Below, in pieces: positions 34,320 to 46,503 of a DNA stretch of 64,000 nucleotides. Each line of letters opens with the position of its first letter. Position 1 is the first letter of the stretch. The stretch is taken from assembly GCA_023374045.1 (NCBI GenBank), contig CM041782.1:183848925-183912924 (forward strand). Reading direction: 5' to 3'. The position numbers and the translations under genes were made by a program. The DNA comes from Limonium bicolor. Its lineage: Eukaryota; Streptophyta; Magnoliopsida; Caryophyllales; Plumbaginaceae. The notes under the pieces are model-generated. The model was given only the letters and a program-made list of their open reading frames with translations. It ran no database searches and was not told the origin of the DNA.

Positions 34320-35083
34320 GAACACATGGATCCCAAGAAGGGGATACCATCAGTAACTGCCAGGAAATATATCCCTTTCAGAACTACTAATGTAGTGAAG
34401 CTTGAGCATACAAATATTGTCAAGCAATGTAAAATAAGCGTCAACAGCAATCGTTGACAAACAAGGAGTAATCGGTTCAGAAGGAACATAACCATTGTAT
34501 AAATGATAGAGATGTATGAGCTGAAGCTAGCAACAGTGGATGCCATGTAAACCAATACTGTGGAATCAGTAAGGACATGGTGCGCAGCAGGCGACCAACG
34601 TATGCGAATAATCACCCAATACTATGGAGTTGTTAATACAAAATGGTAGACAGACCGGGCAACAAGCCAGAAGTCTGCACCAAATGATGAAGCACCACCT
34701 GAAAGAGTAACGATCAGTCCTATTGCGACCTCATAAGAGACTTACTGCCAAGAGTTAAGCCTCTGCACTCTGTAGGACTGAGTGTTTTGGTATTACACTT
34801 GTGCAGTTAATGATCGAGTGGGATAGCTAGGAATATGAGGAAATGTAAATTGCGGTAAATTATTCCTTTCACCAGTAAACATGGCATAAGCAGTCAAGCA
34901 AAAGCTTAGAAACAAACCGTGCGGCCTAAGGCCAAAGAAGCACGAAGAGGGTGAAACACACCAATAATCACAAGATGTGAATTCCATTGGAATAAAAGTG
35001 AAAGGAGACTTAAGAAAGTCACACAGGACCGACGCATTGGAAATGTAAGGTCATACAAGTAAAGAACACTTGTAATGAACCAG

Positions 35084-36303
35084 AGTCGACCCATTATGAG
35101 AGGACCCGACTGATGTAAGTATGCCCCGAACATGAGAGTATTCGATACGTTGGGGAAACCCTTAAATTTGAGGATACTAGTCGGTGGTAATTCCCTAAGC
35201 TAGTGGAGGTTATCGAGAGAGATACTTCTAGGCTAATCCGTGAGATTGTAATGTACTCTGAGAGAAGAGTGTTGGGAATTTGAGTAGTCCGGTAAAATGG
35301 ACATTTGAGTATTTGAGGAGCTAAGCGTATAGCCCTCGTATTGTAGGTCCGGTGGCGAGTCTTGTGTATGACTCCGCCCAGAGGCCAAAGTAATGAGTAA
35401 TGAGTATTGCGTATGTATGAGCAAAGTAATGAGTACTGAATAAGAAGTGGGTATGAGTATGTAATGAGTACCGAGTATTGAGTATGTATGAGTAAGTATT
35501 GAGTATGAGTACGTATGAGTAAGTATGGAGTATTGAGTAGCAAGTATACACAAGTATAGTAACGAGTGCAGAGTAAGGATCGCGTACGAGTAAGGTACCA
35601 AACATGGAGCGATGAGTATGCAAGAGTAAGGAGTGAGTATGAGTAGAGTAGCGAGTAACGCAACGAAAGAGTAATGAATAAGTAACTAGTACGAACGGTT
35701 GACTGTCGAATTGTCTTCCTTAGTAAGTATTGAACCGTGCATGTGTATGTAAGTATTGTTGAATGTATTGTGTAGTAATTGTATGTATGTATGCATGTAA
35801 AATGAACTCAATGTGTATCCGACCTAAAGTAGTCGGCGTACCGCGGTTAGCACGCGGTATATGCGAATTTCATATGCAGCGTAAGCTGACCCCTAGGGGG
35901 ACCGTTTTTAGTGTGCAGGCACTCGAAGCTGACCACCGTTCGAGAGAGTAGGACGGGGACTGCTATGTAAGCATGGGTAGTTGTATAAAAGGGATTGTAC
36001 TTGTAATGTATTTGGAAATTGGAAGTCCAAGCCGTATCGGTAATTTAAGGATTGTAGTATACTCGGTATAGTAATGTATTGATGTTGTAATCGAATTATG
36101 GTAAGTAAACAATGGGAAGTATTGTATTGTGTAGAGTGCTCGGTATGTTCATATTCATCAGACCGATAGTATGTAGTATTGTAACTCGCCTTGTTAGTCA
36201 CGTGGGTGACTAACGGCATTGTACACCCACGTTATGTATGTAGTATCCGCTGTGAAGGTAAGTATTGTACAGTAATGACGGTATTAGCGGTAGGGGTGTT
36301 ACA
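35084..36303 (+). repeat. Truncated 3' LTR of the 27408 element (1220 bp)
   Basis: Matches 30688-31903 from AGTCGACCC to GGGGTGTTACA, with scattered substitutions and small indels (for example an 8-base GAGTATGA duplication near 35505). It includes GAGTA repeats 35381-35660 and the GCTGACCCCTAGGGGG block near 35886. Confidence 0.92.
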
Positions 36304-38930
36304 ATGTCGTACTTTATTGCGTTACCATCATTGCTCGTATCGTAGTCGATTAATAATTTATATCCATAGCCAAAGGTGTTCGCGCACCAGTGATCAGACA
36401 CTAAATAATCAAGCACATAACATTTCATAAGCACATGCATTGTCAACCATATCATCTTAAGCAATTAGCACACAGATGTCTGAACTCAAAGAATCCATCA
36501 GGGTTCAGACCATAGAATCCAACATACCTTACACCGTTGTCGCCCCGCGTGATAACCCCCGCGTAAACTCTAGCGCTCACAGTGCTCGTCTCTACCCACT
36601 CGTACCTCTGGTATACACGTTGTTCTAATATCAGTACGTATATACATATCTCGTATTTACTTAATCAACCTAGATCAACCCGTACTTCCATCCCGTGGTT
36701 AAACCTTAATTGATCTCATGTTTATCTCAATGGTCGTTAGCCTTAGGGATTCAATTTCAGCTACCCGTTATAGTTTACGAGTGTGTGATTGTTGCTACGG
36801 TAGTATTATTTACCATATGGAAGTTTTGTTCACGTTTTGTTTACGTAATTATCGTTTACATGCATACGGGAATAACGTTACGTTGTATGCATGACGTTTA
36901 AACATTCCGTTATACAAACTAATTCATGTAGTTATATTTACGTAAGTACGCAGTTTATCTATACATATAAATATATATACAAACAATTACGTATATATTA
37001 TTGTTGTAAATATACGTCATTGTTTACGTACTGTTCGCATGCATGTAAAATATTACCCCACTGTAAACATTTACAATACGGTTGTCGTTACATTTACGTT
37101 CCCACTCGTAGTAGCATAATCTCGTATGTGGGTCGTTATGCATGTTATATCCTCGTGCTATGTTACGAGTTCACATGATAAATTATTATAGAGCCCCCTC
37201 TTATAATATATTCTTTCATACTTAATATAATGTCTCATTACGTCACCCAAGACTTTATAATATACATTATGTTCAAACTTTAAAATTCTCCAAACATCCT
37301 ATATATAAATTGTCGGTAACGACAATCTCTTCCCCTCATAGTTTGATTATTTATGAGATTAACCCATATATTATAAGCATTACATTTCTAGTCTTATTAA
37401 ATTATAAATTAAGGTTTTCAAACATTATTATATACATATAATGTGTATATAATTTCTGAATAGCCCAATACCCGTCCGGAACTTCCTATGTCATCTCATA
37501 TGTTTTGTTTATTTACAAAACCACCCCATATTCCATACTTGTTATAATATTTACCTCATTAGTTTATAACATAAGGTTTCTTAATATTATAATATACATA
37601 CATATGTATATTTATTCTCACGAATAACCCCTCCGCGTATTCAAATTTGAATATCCGCCCACATCTTCCTCATACTTACACTATAGCCTCTTTATCTTAT
37701 AACCTTTCATTTTAATTACTTAAAACCTTACATTATACATCTTAATTGTTTAAACCTCATTTTAACCCAAAACTTTACTGAAGTTACAAGCTGACCATTA
37801 AGGTCTTTAAATTTTGTTCCTATACCCGAACACTTCGGTAATTAAGTTTTATACTCAAAGATTTTATAATTATTATCCTCAATACGTAACCATATATTAT
37901 AATTAATTAATTTATTTATGTCATCAATTAAATTCTAAACCTTTCCAGAATTATATACTAACCCCCCCCCCTTAAATATTAAAATTCACGTGTATGCCCC
38001 AAAGCTTTCAGTAATTACATTACTTCCCTAATATTTTTATAATTATTGTTTTTGACTTGGTATTTCTTTGAATACTTGAAATAGTTATCTTATTTGTCAC
38101 TATAACTTGGTTAACCTTCATATGTGGTCAGGTTGACCACTTAAATTATTCTTTGACCAGTTTTGATAGTATTTACGAAACTACCCCCATAGTTTCCTAG
38201 TTTTACAATTTACCCGTAATTTATAAAATTCATATTTTACACTTATAAAAATCCCCAAAATCATCTCTCTTGGTTAAAATTGTCATTTGTACTCTATATT
38301 TCTTTTTATTACATTTTGACCCCATTTATGATTTATTTATTTATTTAGGATATTTTCATAAGGTTTTAAAATTCATTTGGGCCATATTAGAAGCTTATAA
38401 TTATACCAGCATTTCCTAATACATTCCTAAGTAATTATAATAATTATTAGAATTATGGCTTGCACCAGATTTTTTTTTATATACCATCTTTTACATCAAT
38501 CTAAAATTTATTTATAACTATTTAATGCCCGAAATACTTATAATGACATGGCCTAAAATAGCATACTAATTATTTCAAAATAGTATTCAAATGTCTCTAA
38601 TATTTTGTTATGACTACGGTTTGTACAGAGTTTACAAAAAAAATCTGTTTAAATCAATCTCCTTCCATATTTAACTTACAACAAAATTAATTGCTCATTA
38701 TCACTTCATTAAACACATATTTTACAAGTTTTTCAATCTTCTATTTTCACGCATTGATTCTCTCTTCTTTCCCAACACACATCATGATATTACTAATTCA
38801 CATAATACCATACTTAAGTAACGTTATCTTCTCATTTTTTTTACAAACACAACTACATTCTTTTACACCTTAATATTCAACCATGCACCTATATATATAC
38901 ATAACTCCTGTTACGCATTATACTCAAACC

Positions 38931-38958
38931 CCATATATATATATATATATATATATAT
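38931..38958. repeat. (AT)n microsatellite
   Basis: About 13 AT dinucleotides; a poly-T run of ~20 lies nearby at ~39500. Confidence 0.9.
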
Positions 38959-40061
38959 GCTTAATTTTCCTTTCAGTAATTAAGGATTACTCCAGATTTG
39001 CAACATCACACAAGGAGTCTAACTGCACAAGTATATATTGTAACCAAGACGTGAACAGCAACAGCGGCGTTAATTGACAGACGATTATGTCGCGTTGGCT
39101 AGTTCATACCAGACTGCAACAATTTGATCTTTTAGTTTTTTTTTCTTATTATAAGATATAGTTATTACCTTGATTAAATTGTCAAGGAACTCCTCCCAGC
39201 TCCACGGTTGTTTGCTGCTTCGCAGGGTTTCAACAGCAGCTACCAATAGAGGAGAAAAACTCAGTCCCTTGCATGGAAAGTATGGAAGAAGAGAAAGGTT
39301 ATACAGCAAGGTTTAGCTTGGTTTCTACCTCTCTTCTAGGCTCCTTCCATGGAGTGTGAGTGCCAGTTTTCAGCCCAACAATGAGGCTGGCGTAGAGCTT
39401 CAACTATGGAATTCAAGAACAGAGGGAGGTGTCAAGATAATGGCATTTTCAGACATGAAAACCAGGGAAGGAAAAAAGGGTTAAAAGTATAGTATAGTAT
39501 TTTTTTTTTTTTTTTTTGACGTAACAAGCCGAGGAAATGCTCCAGTATATATATGTAGTCGCATGGAACAAGCAGAAGGAAAAAGGATTTACATAGCCAT
39601 GTCCATGCTATTTCTTTACCGTTGTTTTGAAGCTTTTCTGTAGCAGGTTTTGGCACCTATCAACAGGGGCATAAGCTCAGCATTTGGATGGAAAAACTGA
39701 ATGAAAGAAAAGGCTTACAGCAGCCATATTACTCACGGTTCAGTTTGTCATTTTTCCTTGCTTATGCTCTTCCCATGGTGAAGTTTTTTTTCTTGTGCCG
39801 CTCACTGCTCAAGGAAGGGTTGAACATGGACTTTAAATGTGAGCATCAAGAGGGCAGAAAATGAAGTCAAACAGGGTGTTTCTTGGACAGAAAAGAGGTA
39901 AGGGAGTAACATTTTCTCGGCATAACAGAGCAAGGAAGAGGTGGGTTTCAGCACATTTTCCTTACCGGTACAACACCAGAGAATTCCCCCTCCAGTTGAT
40001 GCGGTCTCTGGTTGCATTTTGGAATGTTCGATGTTAGAAATATTGTAAGGGGGAATAGGGA

Positions 40062-40529
40062 GGGAATTATATAAAATACTCATATAAACTAGTAAGGCCC
40101 AATAACCCATGAGGTTCCATCCTAAAACCAATTGGCATTAGGTGGAGTAGCCCATAGGCTATATGAACTACTTACTCTAGCTATATTTCACCTTCGAGGC
40201 CTGCCACATTGCACCCTATTTAGACCCCAACTTGGTACTGGCCCGTCTCTTCTCCGTGAGATAGTTCAATTTTTAACGGTACTAGCCCGGTCTATCTCTT
40301 GGTTTATCGTGACACAGTCCGTTTCTACTCGGGTATCCATTAGACAGTGGTGCAGGAATAGGCCCAACAGAGGGAATTATATAAAATACTCATATAGACT
40401 AGTAAGGCCCAATAACTCATGAGGTTCCATCCTAAACCATTGGCATTAGGTGGAGTAGCCCATAGGCTATATGAATTACTTACTAGCTATATAATTTTCA
40501 AATGTGGGACTCACACTTGATCTCCAACA
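40062..40529 (-). mobile_element. TRIM-like direct-repeat pair
   Basis: 40062-40185 and 40372-40491 are direct copies from GGGAATTATATAAAATAC to TAGCTATA, separated by 186 bp. On the minus strand the right copy extends to a TGTTGGAGATCAAGTG start at 40529 next to CCCACATT, a common LTR beginning. The left copy lacks this part, and no primer-binding site is evident. A miniature LTR element fits the size, but a local duplication is possible. Confidence 0.4.
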
Positions 40530-41408
40530 TTCGACGGTGGCCGCCAAGTCTTGAGAGCATGGAGATGTTGATGAGGAATCAGTAGTTGTTTCTCATGTCC
40601 AGAAACGAGACAAGAAGGGTGGAGATAAGGTGTATGTCCGTGAAAAAAAAGGAGAGCTTTACCTTGGTTTGATTATCAGCTGTTGTTTACTGCAACAGAG
40701 GAAGGAAATGCATTACCGTTTCTTGTCATTCCAGGAACGCAAATATGAAACCGGTAGAGAAGAAAGAAAAATGGCCGAGAGTTCACTGCTGGTGTTGTTG
40801 TTGCTTGGATGCATGTCGTGAATGGAGTTCCTGTAGCGGTTCTGGTGTTGTTTCATGCGAATGGGAATAAGCTGAACAATGAAGGAGAAGGACTAGGTAA
40901 GGCTAGACTTGCAGTAGTGAAAAGAAAGAGGGAAGGAGGAAACTTACCCTCTGTTTTCTTCCTGTTGCGTCAATCAGGTGGAATGGAGGCGAAGCGGGTG
41001 TGGTGTGAAAGAAAAGAACGAAGCTGGCTACTAATATGTTAGGGTTGTCGTGGTTGTAGGAGGAAAAGGAGGAAGTGACAGTTGCTGTAGTCAGACATGG
41101 GAAGTATAGAAAGGTAAGTGGGTTTTGTACCATAATGTACTATATTGTTAATTTAGCTTAATCTAATGACAGTTTCTTCCTTTGTGTCCAGGAGTACAAC
41201 CGGCTAGGAAGAAAATGAGAGGGAAATTGAAATTTTCCCATCTTCTAATGTTATAGTCTAATTGTACATGTGTTTAGGTATGTGACTATTTTAATATGTC
41301 CTATTGTGACATGTCACATTTTTGGTTTAGGGGTATTATATAAGTATATGTTTGTGTCTATAATTGTTTAAGGTATATAATGTATTTATATAATTTTATT
41401 AATGTATG

Positions 41409-44400
41409 TGAAATACCCCAAACCTTTATGTGTTAATAAATTATGTAATTATGATTTTATAAGACTAATTAAGTCCTTAAGATCTTTGGTGAAGAAATAA
41501 AAACCAAAAAAAAAGAAAATGCGTAAAAGTCACAAAACGTGAAAACGCGTATTTAATTATCTCAAGAGGTATATAACGTTAAATAGGGTTATAAATATAT
41601 TTTTATACCCTAATTACACACTAAGAACATGTGGGAAAAATTCCCGAAGAAAACGGATCCAAATAATGCGTTAAAACACTAACGGAGTTTTAAAGCGTGT
41701 TTTTCGAGAAAACCCTAAAACGTGACTTTAAGCAGTTAAACGACCCCGTAAAAATTATAGTTGATCATATAACTATAATTAAACATTAATGGGAGTTTAA
41801 GAACCATTAAAATTTAAGAAACGAGAAATATCCAGAAAACGGGCCCGGATAAGTGAATAGTGTAAAGACGGTAACTTGTGGGGTGTAAATTGTAATAAGA
41901 GTAAAATACTCCCCTTCATTGTAAATAAAAATCTGAAACTCCCTCCTTTGTATGTCCCCACGTTTTTTGTTCTCCTCTTAGCCTTTTATTTGTTAGTAAA
42001 AAGACAAAAAAAACATAAAGGTAAGTAAAGTACAAAAGCTACTTTTGCTTTTCTCTCTCTCTCTCTATTCTCATTCCCCTCCTTCCCTCTTACGATTTTT
42101 CTACCTCTCTCCCAGCACTCTCCTTCTCCCCATTCTGTAACAATGGCGATTTTACAAACCTCCACCACCTTGCTCTTCTCCTTCCATTTTTAAAGCTCTA
42201 AACAAAGGCAAAACTGGAAAATAAATACACCATAGTGTTCCCCTCATCTTGGAGCTTCTTTTGCACCTCTCAAAAGCTCCAAACTCCACACTTCACTTCC
42301 ATGGCTGTAGCTCATTTTGAGGCAAAGAGCAGCTTTCCTTGATGCTAAACCATCTCCTTGTTGGTTAAGGTAAGAAAGAAACTCAAATCACTCTTTTCTA
42401 GCCTTTCCTTGCAAAAAAAAAAATTCAACGTGTGAACTCCCTTCTTTCTCCCTTCCAGCCGGTTTCAAGCATTCAAGAAGGGCTGGAGCTTACCTTGTTC
42501 CATTGCCAAGACATTTCATTTTGAAATGAGAAGGTAATTCCCTCATTTTGTGGTTTAAAACCTTTCCTTGTAATCTAGGGTTAATCCTAGAAGTTAAGTA
42601 TCCTTGTTATGCTTATTAGTTATTGGTGATTATTGGTAGTGTGGTGGCAATGATAATGCCACGGCCAAAAAATCAAGAGGAAAAGAAGAAGGAGGAGTAA
42701 AAGAGAAATCTATGGGCCTAAGGTAAGAAATCTACCTTAAGAACCTTCTTAATGTTTTTAAAAGGTTTGGGTTGGGTAATTTAATTAAATGAATCAAAAA
42801 TTGTGTTGGAAATGTGTTTAGTGAATATAAGAGGAAAATTTGTGATGATGTTTAATGTTTGGTACTATGGTGAGTGGTGTTTTGAATTAAGGGCTTGAAG
42901 CCAAGTTGTGTGGGATTGTGTATTATGTAGTGATTGATGAGTTGTGAATGATAGTGTGTGCTGTTAGAACCCACTAAGGGTTTGGTTAGTGGATTTGTAA
43001 TGCTTTTGGGATTAGGTGATGAAGATGATGAATTGGGATAAGCTAGGAGGTTTGTAACGAAGTTATGGCGAAATTTCGGTAGAAAAATAGTGGTTTAGAT
43101 GGTGATGTTGAGCTGGAAGAGTTTAAGTGTTAACTAGGTTGTTGTGGGGAATTTATTTGGCTGGTAAATCACATTGTGGTGTTAGTTGGAAAATATGAGG
43201 AGTTATGTAAAAATCTGTAGCATGAATGGAGTTGGATGTCTTGGAATTCTTAGAAATGAACTTGAATTATGACTTGTGAAACAAGGAGTGAATGTGGGTT
43301 TTAGGAGTGCTTTTATGTAGGAATGATTTGTTATGGTCATTGGTGGATTTGGTAAGTTTGATGGGAGGTAGAACAAGCAAGAAGAAGTAAAAATGCAAAG
43401 AGTGTAATGCAAAATGTGAGAATTTAGATTTGTTGAATTTGAGCAAGAATTGGGTGGTGGATTAAACCAAAGATTTGGAGAGGTTTAGTGCATGTTTTAA
43501 GGTGTTTAAACATGTAGAAACGTGTGGAAAGATTGTGAATAAGTGGGAAAAGATTGGGGTGAATTTGGAGTTCAAAATGTGTAGAAAAACCGTTTTTTAA
43601 AATGGGGTCTGTTGGACCGCCCCTGTGGGGAGGTCCAGTGCAGAACTGCAAAACCGTGTAGTTTCTATTGTGGACCGCCCAGAGGCGGTCCAGACCAGAG
43701 AAGAAAAAATTTGTTTTAAGCCTTCTAATGATGGGGGATTGGATGGTAATGGTTTTAGATGATGTTTAGGCCTTGTTTGGTGACATGTAAAGGCCTTAAA
43801 ATGTGTAAACAAGTGTTAGGTTTGTGATGAGAGTTGTGAACTTAAGATCACAAGAGTAAAATTAAGTATAACAGGATGACGGGGTTAATTATGGGCGCAT
43901 TAGTCGTTAAACAATCATATTACCCCGATGTTATGGAAGCAATTGTAACGTTACCAATTGTTCGAGAATTACTCAAGGAATATAAGAGGACACAATAGAG
44001 TGGACCTTGGTGACAGGTATGGTTTTCTTTCTTGCAACCTGTGTCCTACCGGGTTACACCGGCTTGTATGCCAACTTGTTTTTCTGTGTGTTTGTGCCAC
44101 CTTGCAAGATAAAGCATGAAATGAATTTATAGTAATTCATTATTGTGGCGTAAATAATTCCGATACCGTTAACCTTAATTATGTGTTAAATCGTAGCTAA
44201 CCGACTCTAGGATCACACAGAGATCGTATTCGGATAAACGTCCCCACCCCACCTACGGGAACGTTCTAACTACGGATATCCGTGTGTTAGTGTATATTGT
44301 GGTTGTGTGTGATGTGTGTGGGTTTTTGTTTGGTATCGTCGTTATTTAACAAATGTTGTTGTCCATGTTTGTCGAATGGGATGTTACCTCCCTTGTGTGT

Positions 44401-45641
44401 GATTAACCAAGTTTATAACACCATACGGTGTCATGATGTGATAAGTTCCATAAAGGAACTTCTAACTAATATGTATATATTATGGGGGGTGAGGAATCCG
44501 GTCGTTCCGGTAGCGCGCGTTGTTTGGGAGTTGATGTCTATATTTAAATTAACTCCCACTCTGTTATGTTATGGTTGTTTTTCCTCCTTGGATACAATCA
44601 CCCACGAGCTTACCAAAGCTTACCTACCTTGATTATTATTCGGGCTAGGGGGAATACTGTTATGTTAAGGTTGTTTTCCTTCCTTAGATTACAACCACCC
44701 ACAAGCTTAACCAAGGCTTACCTACCTCATCATTATTGGAGCTAGGGGAAATTGTGTATGGTGTGATCGGGCCTATATTTCGGCCGACACATCTAAGTGA
44801 AGTAAATGGGTACGGTGTGCTCGGACTTTATATTTCCTCCGGCACATCCTAAGTAAAGTGTACGTTCTCTAGGAGAATGGTGTTAAGTTGTATACATGTT
44901 ATTATGTGAAGTATGTTGTTATGTTGTGTATGTTGATCTCCGAAATCAACCCCGTACAAATATAAGGGGTAATTAAGTATAACCCGATTAAATGGGTGTG
45001 TGTCGTCTAACAAGGAATGGCTCCATTAGGGTAGAACCCTCAAGGGTCAAGAACCATAATGTGATCTAACTGACGTGATGTGCTAAGCCTATGTTTGTAT
45101 CCTGTTCATTGGAAGTGTGAATTATAAGCATGATTTGTGTGTGTAGTTTCATGCATGATTTACATATAATTAACCGCATGCTCAGATGACAATAGTTGTG
45201 CGTGGCCCGGTAGCATGCGGGCTGCTCGATTACCATACCAGCAAAGGTGCTGACCCCTTTGGGGGGCTCCCATACTTTTCAGGTACAATGGAGCTGGCAG
45301 TCGTTCGAGAGTAGGGCAGGTAGCTGTTATACTTGGATAGTTATTTAGTTGTTTATGTAGTTGTAAGGTATGTAAACCGAAGTTTGATAATCGGTGGCTG
45401 AAAGTATAAACTCGGTACAGTTGTAATGTAAATGTAAGTATTTCAGTTTGGAAACGGTTGGTAATGTAAAGTGTAGCGCTCGGTAATCTTGTCCATCAGA
45501 CCGGTACACTATGTATGTATTAGCCTTGTTAGCCACGTGGGTGGCTAACGGCGTGTAACGCCCATGGATTAAGTTAAGTGTTGAGTTGTAATTCCGCTGC
45601 TAAATGTTGTTAAATATGGTGTTTGTAGTTGGGGTGTTACA
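41409..45641 (+). repeat. 5' LTR of the 41409 element
   Basis: It has a CT-rich tract with (CT)n at ~42050-42120, stem-loops at 43613-43692, the ACCCCTTTGGGGGG block at 45251 and GTTAGCCACGTGGGTGGCTAAC near 45530, a near-perfect palindrome around CACGTGG. An open frame at 44297-44632 recurs in the other LTR only because the LTR is duplicated. Confidence 0.93.
43613..43692. repeat. GGACCGCC hairpins, 5' LTR copy
   Basis: Stem 1 (43613-43637) pairs TGGACC..CCCC with GGGG..GGTCCA around TGT. Stem 2 (43671-43692) pairs TGGACCGCC with GGCGGTCCA around loop CAGA. Confidence 0.9.
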
Positions 45642-45646
45642 AAAAG

Positions 45647-45673
45647 TGGTATCGGAGCGAAGTATCGCTCTAA
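45647..45673 (+). other. Primer-binding site within a hairpin
   Basis: TGGTATCGGAGC is the initiator-tRNA-Met site with one A-to-G change. GAGCG (45655-45659) and CGCTC (45666-45670) pair around AAGTAT, extended outward by G-T and A-T pairs. Confidence 0.88.
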
Positions 45674-46483
45674 TGACTGGAATACTGAGATTAGGAAGTA
45701 CCGAGTTAGGAGTTAAGACTTTGGGTTAAGGTTGAGTGATAGCGTGAGAGGTACGCTAGTCAGGAATTACCAGTGTGCACTGGATACCTACAACATCCTC
45801 CCGCCCTCCGCAACCCCCGTTTTATAGCTCGTGAAAGAACGCCAGAGAGAAGGAAAGTCCTCTCATACTTGGGAACACCCGATCTGGCTGTTATGAATTA
45901 TTCCTGTAAGAACCAAAACCTATCATGCGGTAGATTCCAAGAACTGAGAATCCCAGAGACGGAACCTGTTTGAACACTTTTACCCGCACTTAATAGCGGA
46001 AGATTAAGAATCCTATCTAAAAGAGACTGAAATTTCCGGCAACCTGGGTCGACATGCCTAGCAGTCGAGGAAACCCAGCCAATAAGAAAGGAAGCACTAA
46101 CTGCCCACAGAAGCGGTCAATGGAGGAGTAACAAACCCGAGACGCGTGTCTACGGGACCACGATTATTAGATAATATCACCAACGGTATACCAACCGATT
46201 AAGAACTATAACGTAGTACCCAAACAAGAGACAAGTCTTAGTAACCACGACAAATGCGTGGAACGGGCTACGAAGAAGATACAATACTAAGTAAAAAGGG
46301 ATCTCCCAAAATGGGGAACTCCCTAGTTAATGATTACCATGTGAAGACCAATGAGAAATTGTGCAGAAGATCAATTACCAAAATAGAGTATCAAAGTAAG
46401 GGCCAACAAGGCCACTGATGACAATACGGGTGAAAGCAATACCGTAACCGGTATGTGTTGACCCGATGGCCAGTTAACATGGC

Positions 46484-46503
46484 GCACTTGCCATGGCAAG
46501 TGC
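46484..46503 (+). other. Perfect 20-bp palindrome, dimer-initiation-like
   Basis: GCACTTGCCATGGCAAGTGC is fully self-complementary and lies 837 bp after the primer-binding site, a distance close to that of its counterpart at 32801-32821. Confidence 0.9.

Larger units (their letters stand above)
31937..35083 (+). ncRNA. Non-coding interior of the 27408 element
   Basis: No frame longer than ~150 codons and no recognisable domain. Several blocks match the interior of the 41409 element: ACGCCAGAGAGAAGG after the primer site, a palindrome at 32801-32821, AGGAGTTGACAATAGAATAC (33168), the ACCGC-GAGA-GCGGT hairpin (34306-34319), CTCTGCACTCTGTA (34764) and ATGATCGAGTGGGATAGCTA (34809). The conserved islands lie in the same order, as expected for cis-acting signals in an RNA mobilised by partner proteins. 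Calling it ncRNA is inference. Confidence 0.5.
27408..36303 (+). mobile_element. LARD-like non-coding LTR retrotransposon, 3' deletion
   Basis: The 5' LTR is 27408-31903, the primer-binding site 31909, a non-coding interior runs to 35083, and the last 1220 bp of the 3' LTR follow (35084-36303). Target duplication ATGTC is perfect (27403-27407, 36304-36308). The 3' part of the interior, the polypurine tract and ~3.3 kb of the 3' LTR are missing, and the junction falls on a shared AGTCGACCC-like run. No frame resembles gag or pol. It is related to the element at 41409-55046 in LTR, primer site and interior. Confidence 0.9.
36304..41408 (-). mobile_element. LTR segment between the two nested elements
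   Basis: The middle of the minus-strand LTR. 36600-39080 is AT-rich non-coding DNA with a 17-bp hairpin GTGGTCA-GGT-TGACCAC near 38124. 39080-41400 has mixed composition with no recognisable protein; short frames here lack family motifs. A TRIM-like pair lies at 40062-40529. It ends at target site GTATG (41404-41408). Confidence 0.5.

Noticed and set aside
35094..35663. 189-codon open frame on the minus strand (and its partner at 30698-31150)
   Set aside because: It is the complement of GAGTA repeats, shows only Thr/Tyr/Ser/Leu low complexity, and lies inside an LTR.
40630..41042. Host exon-like frames around 40630-41042
   Set aside because: No recognisable domain or splice structure, and the stretch is part of the minus-strand LTR between two nested insertions.
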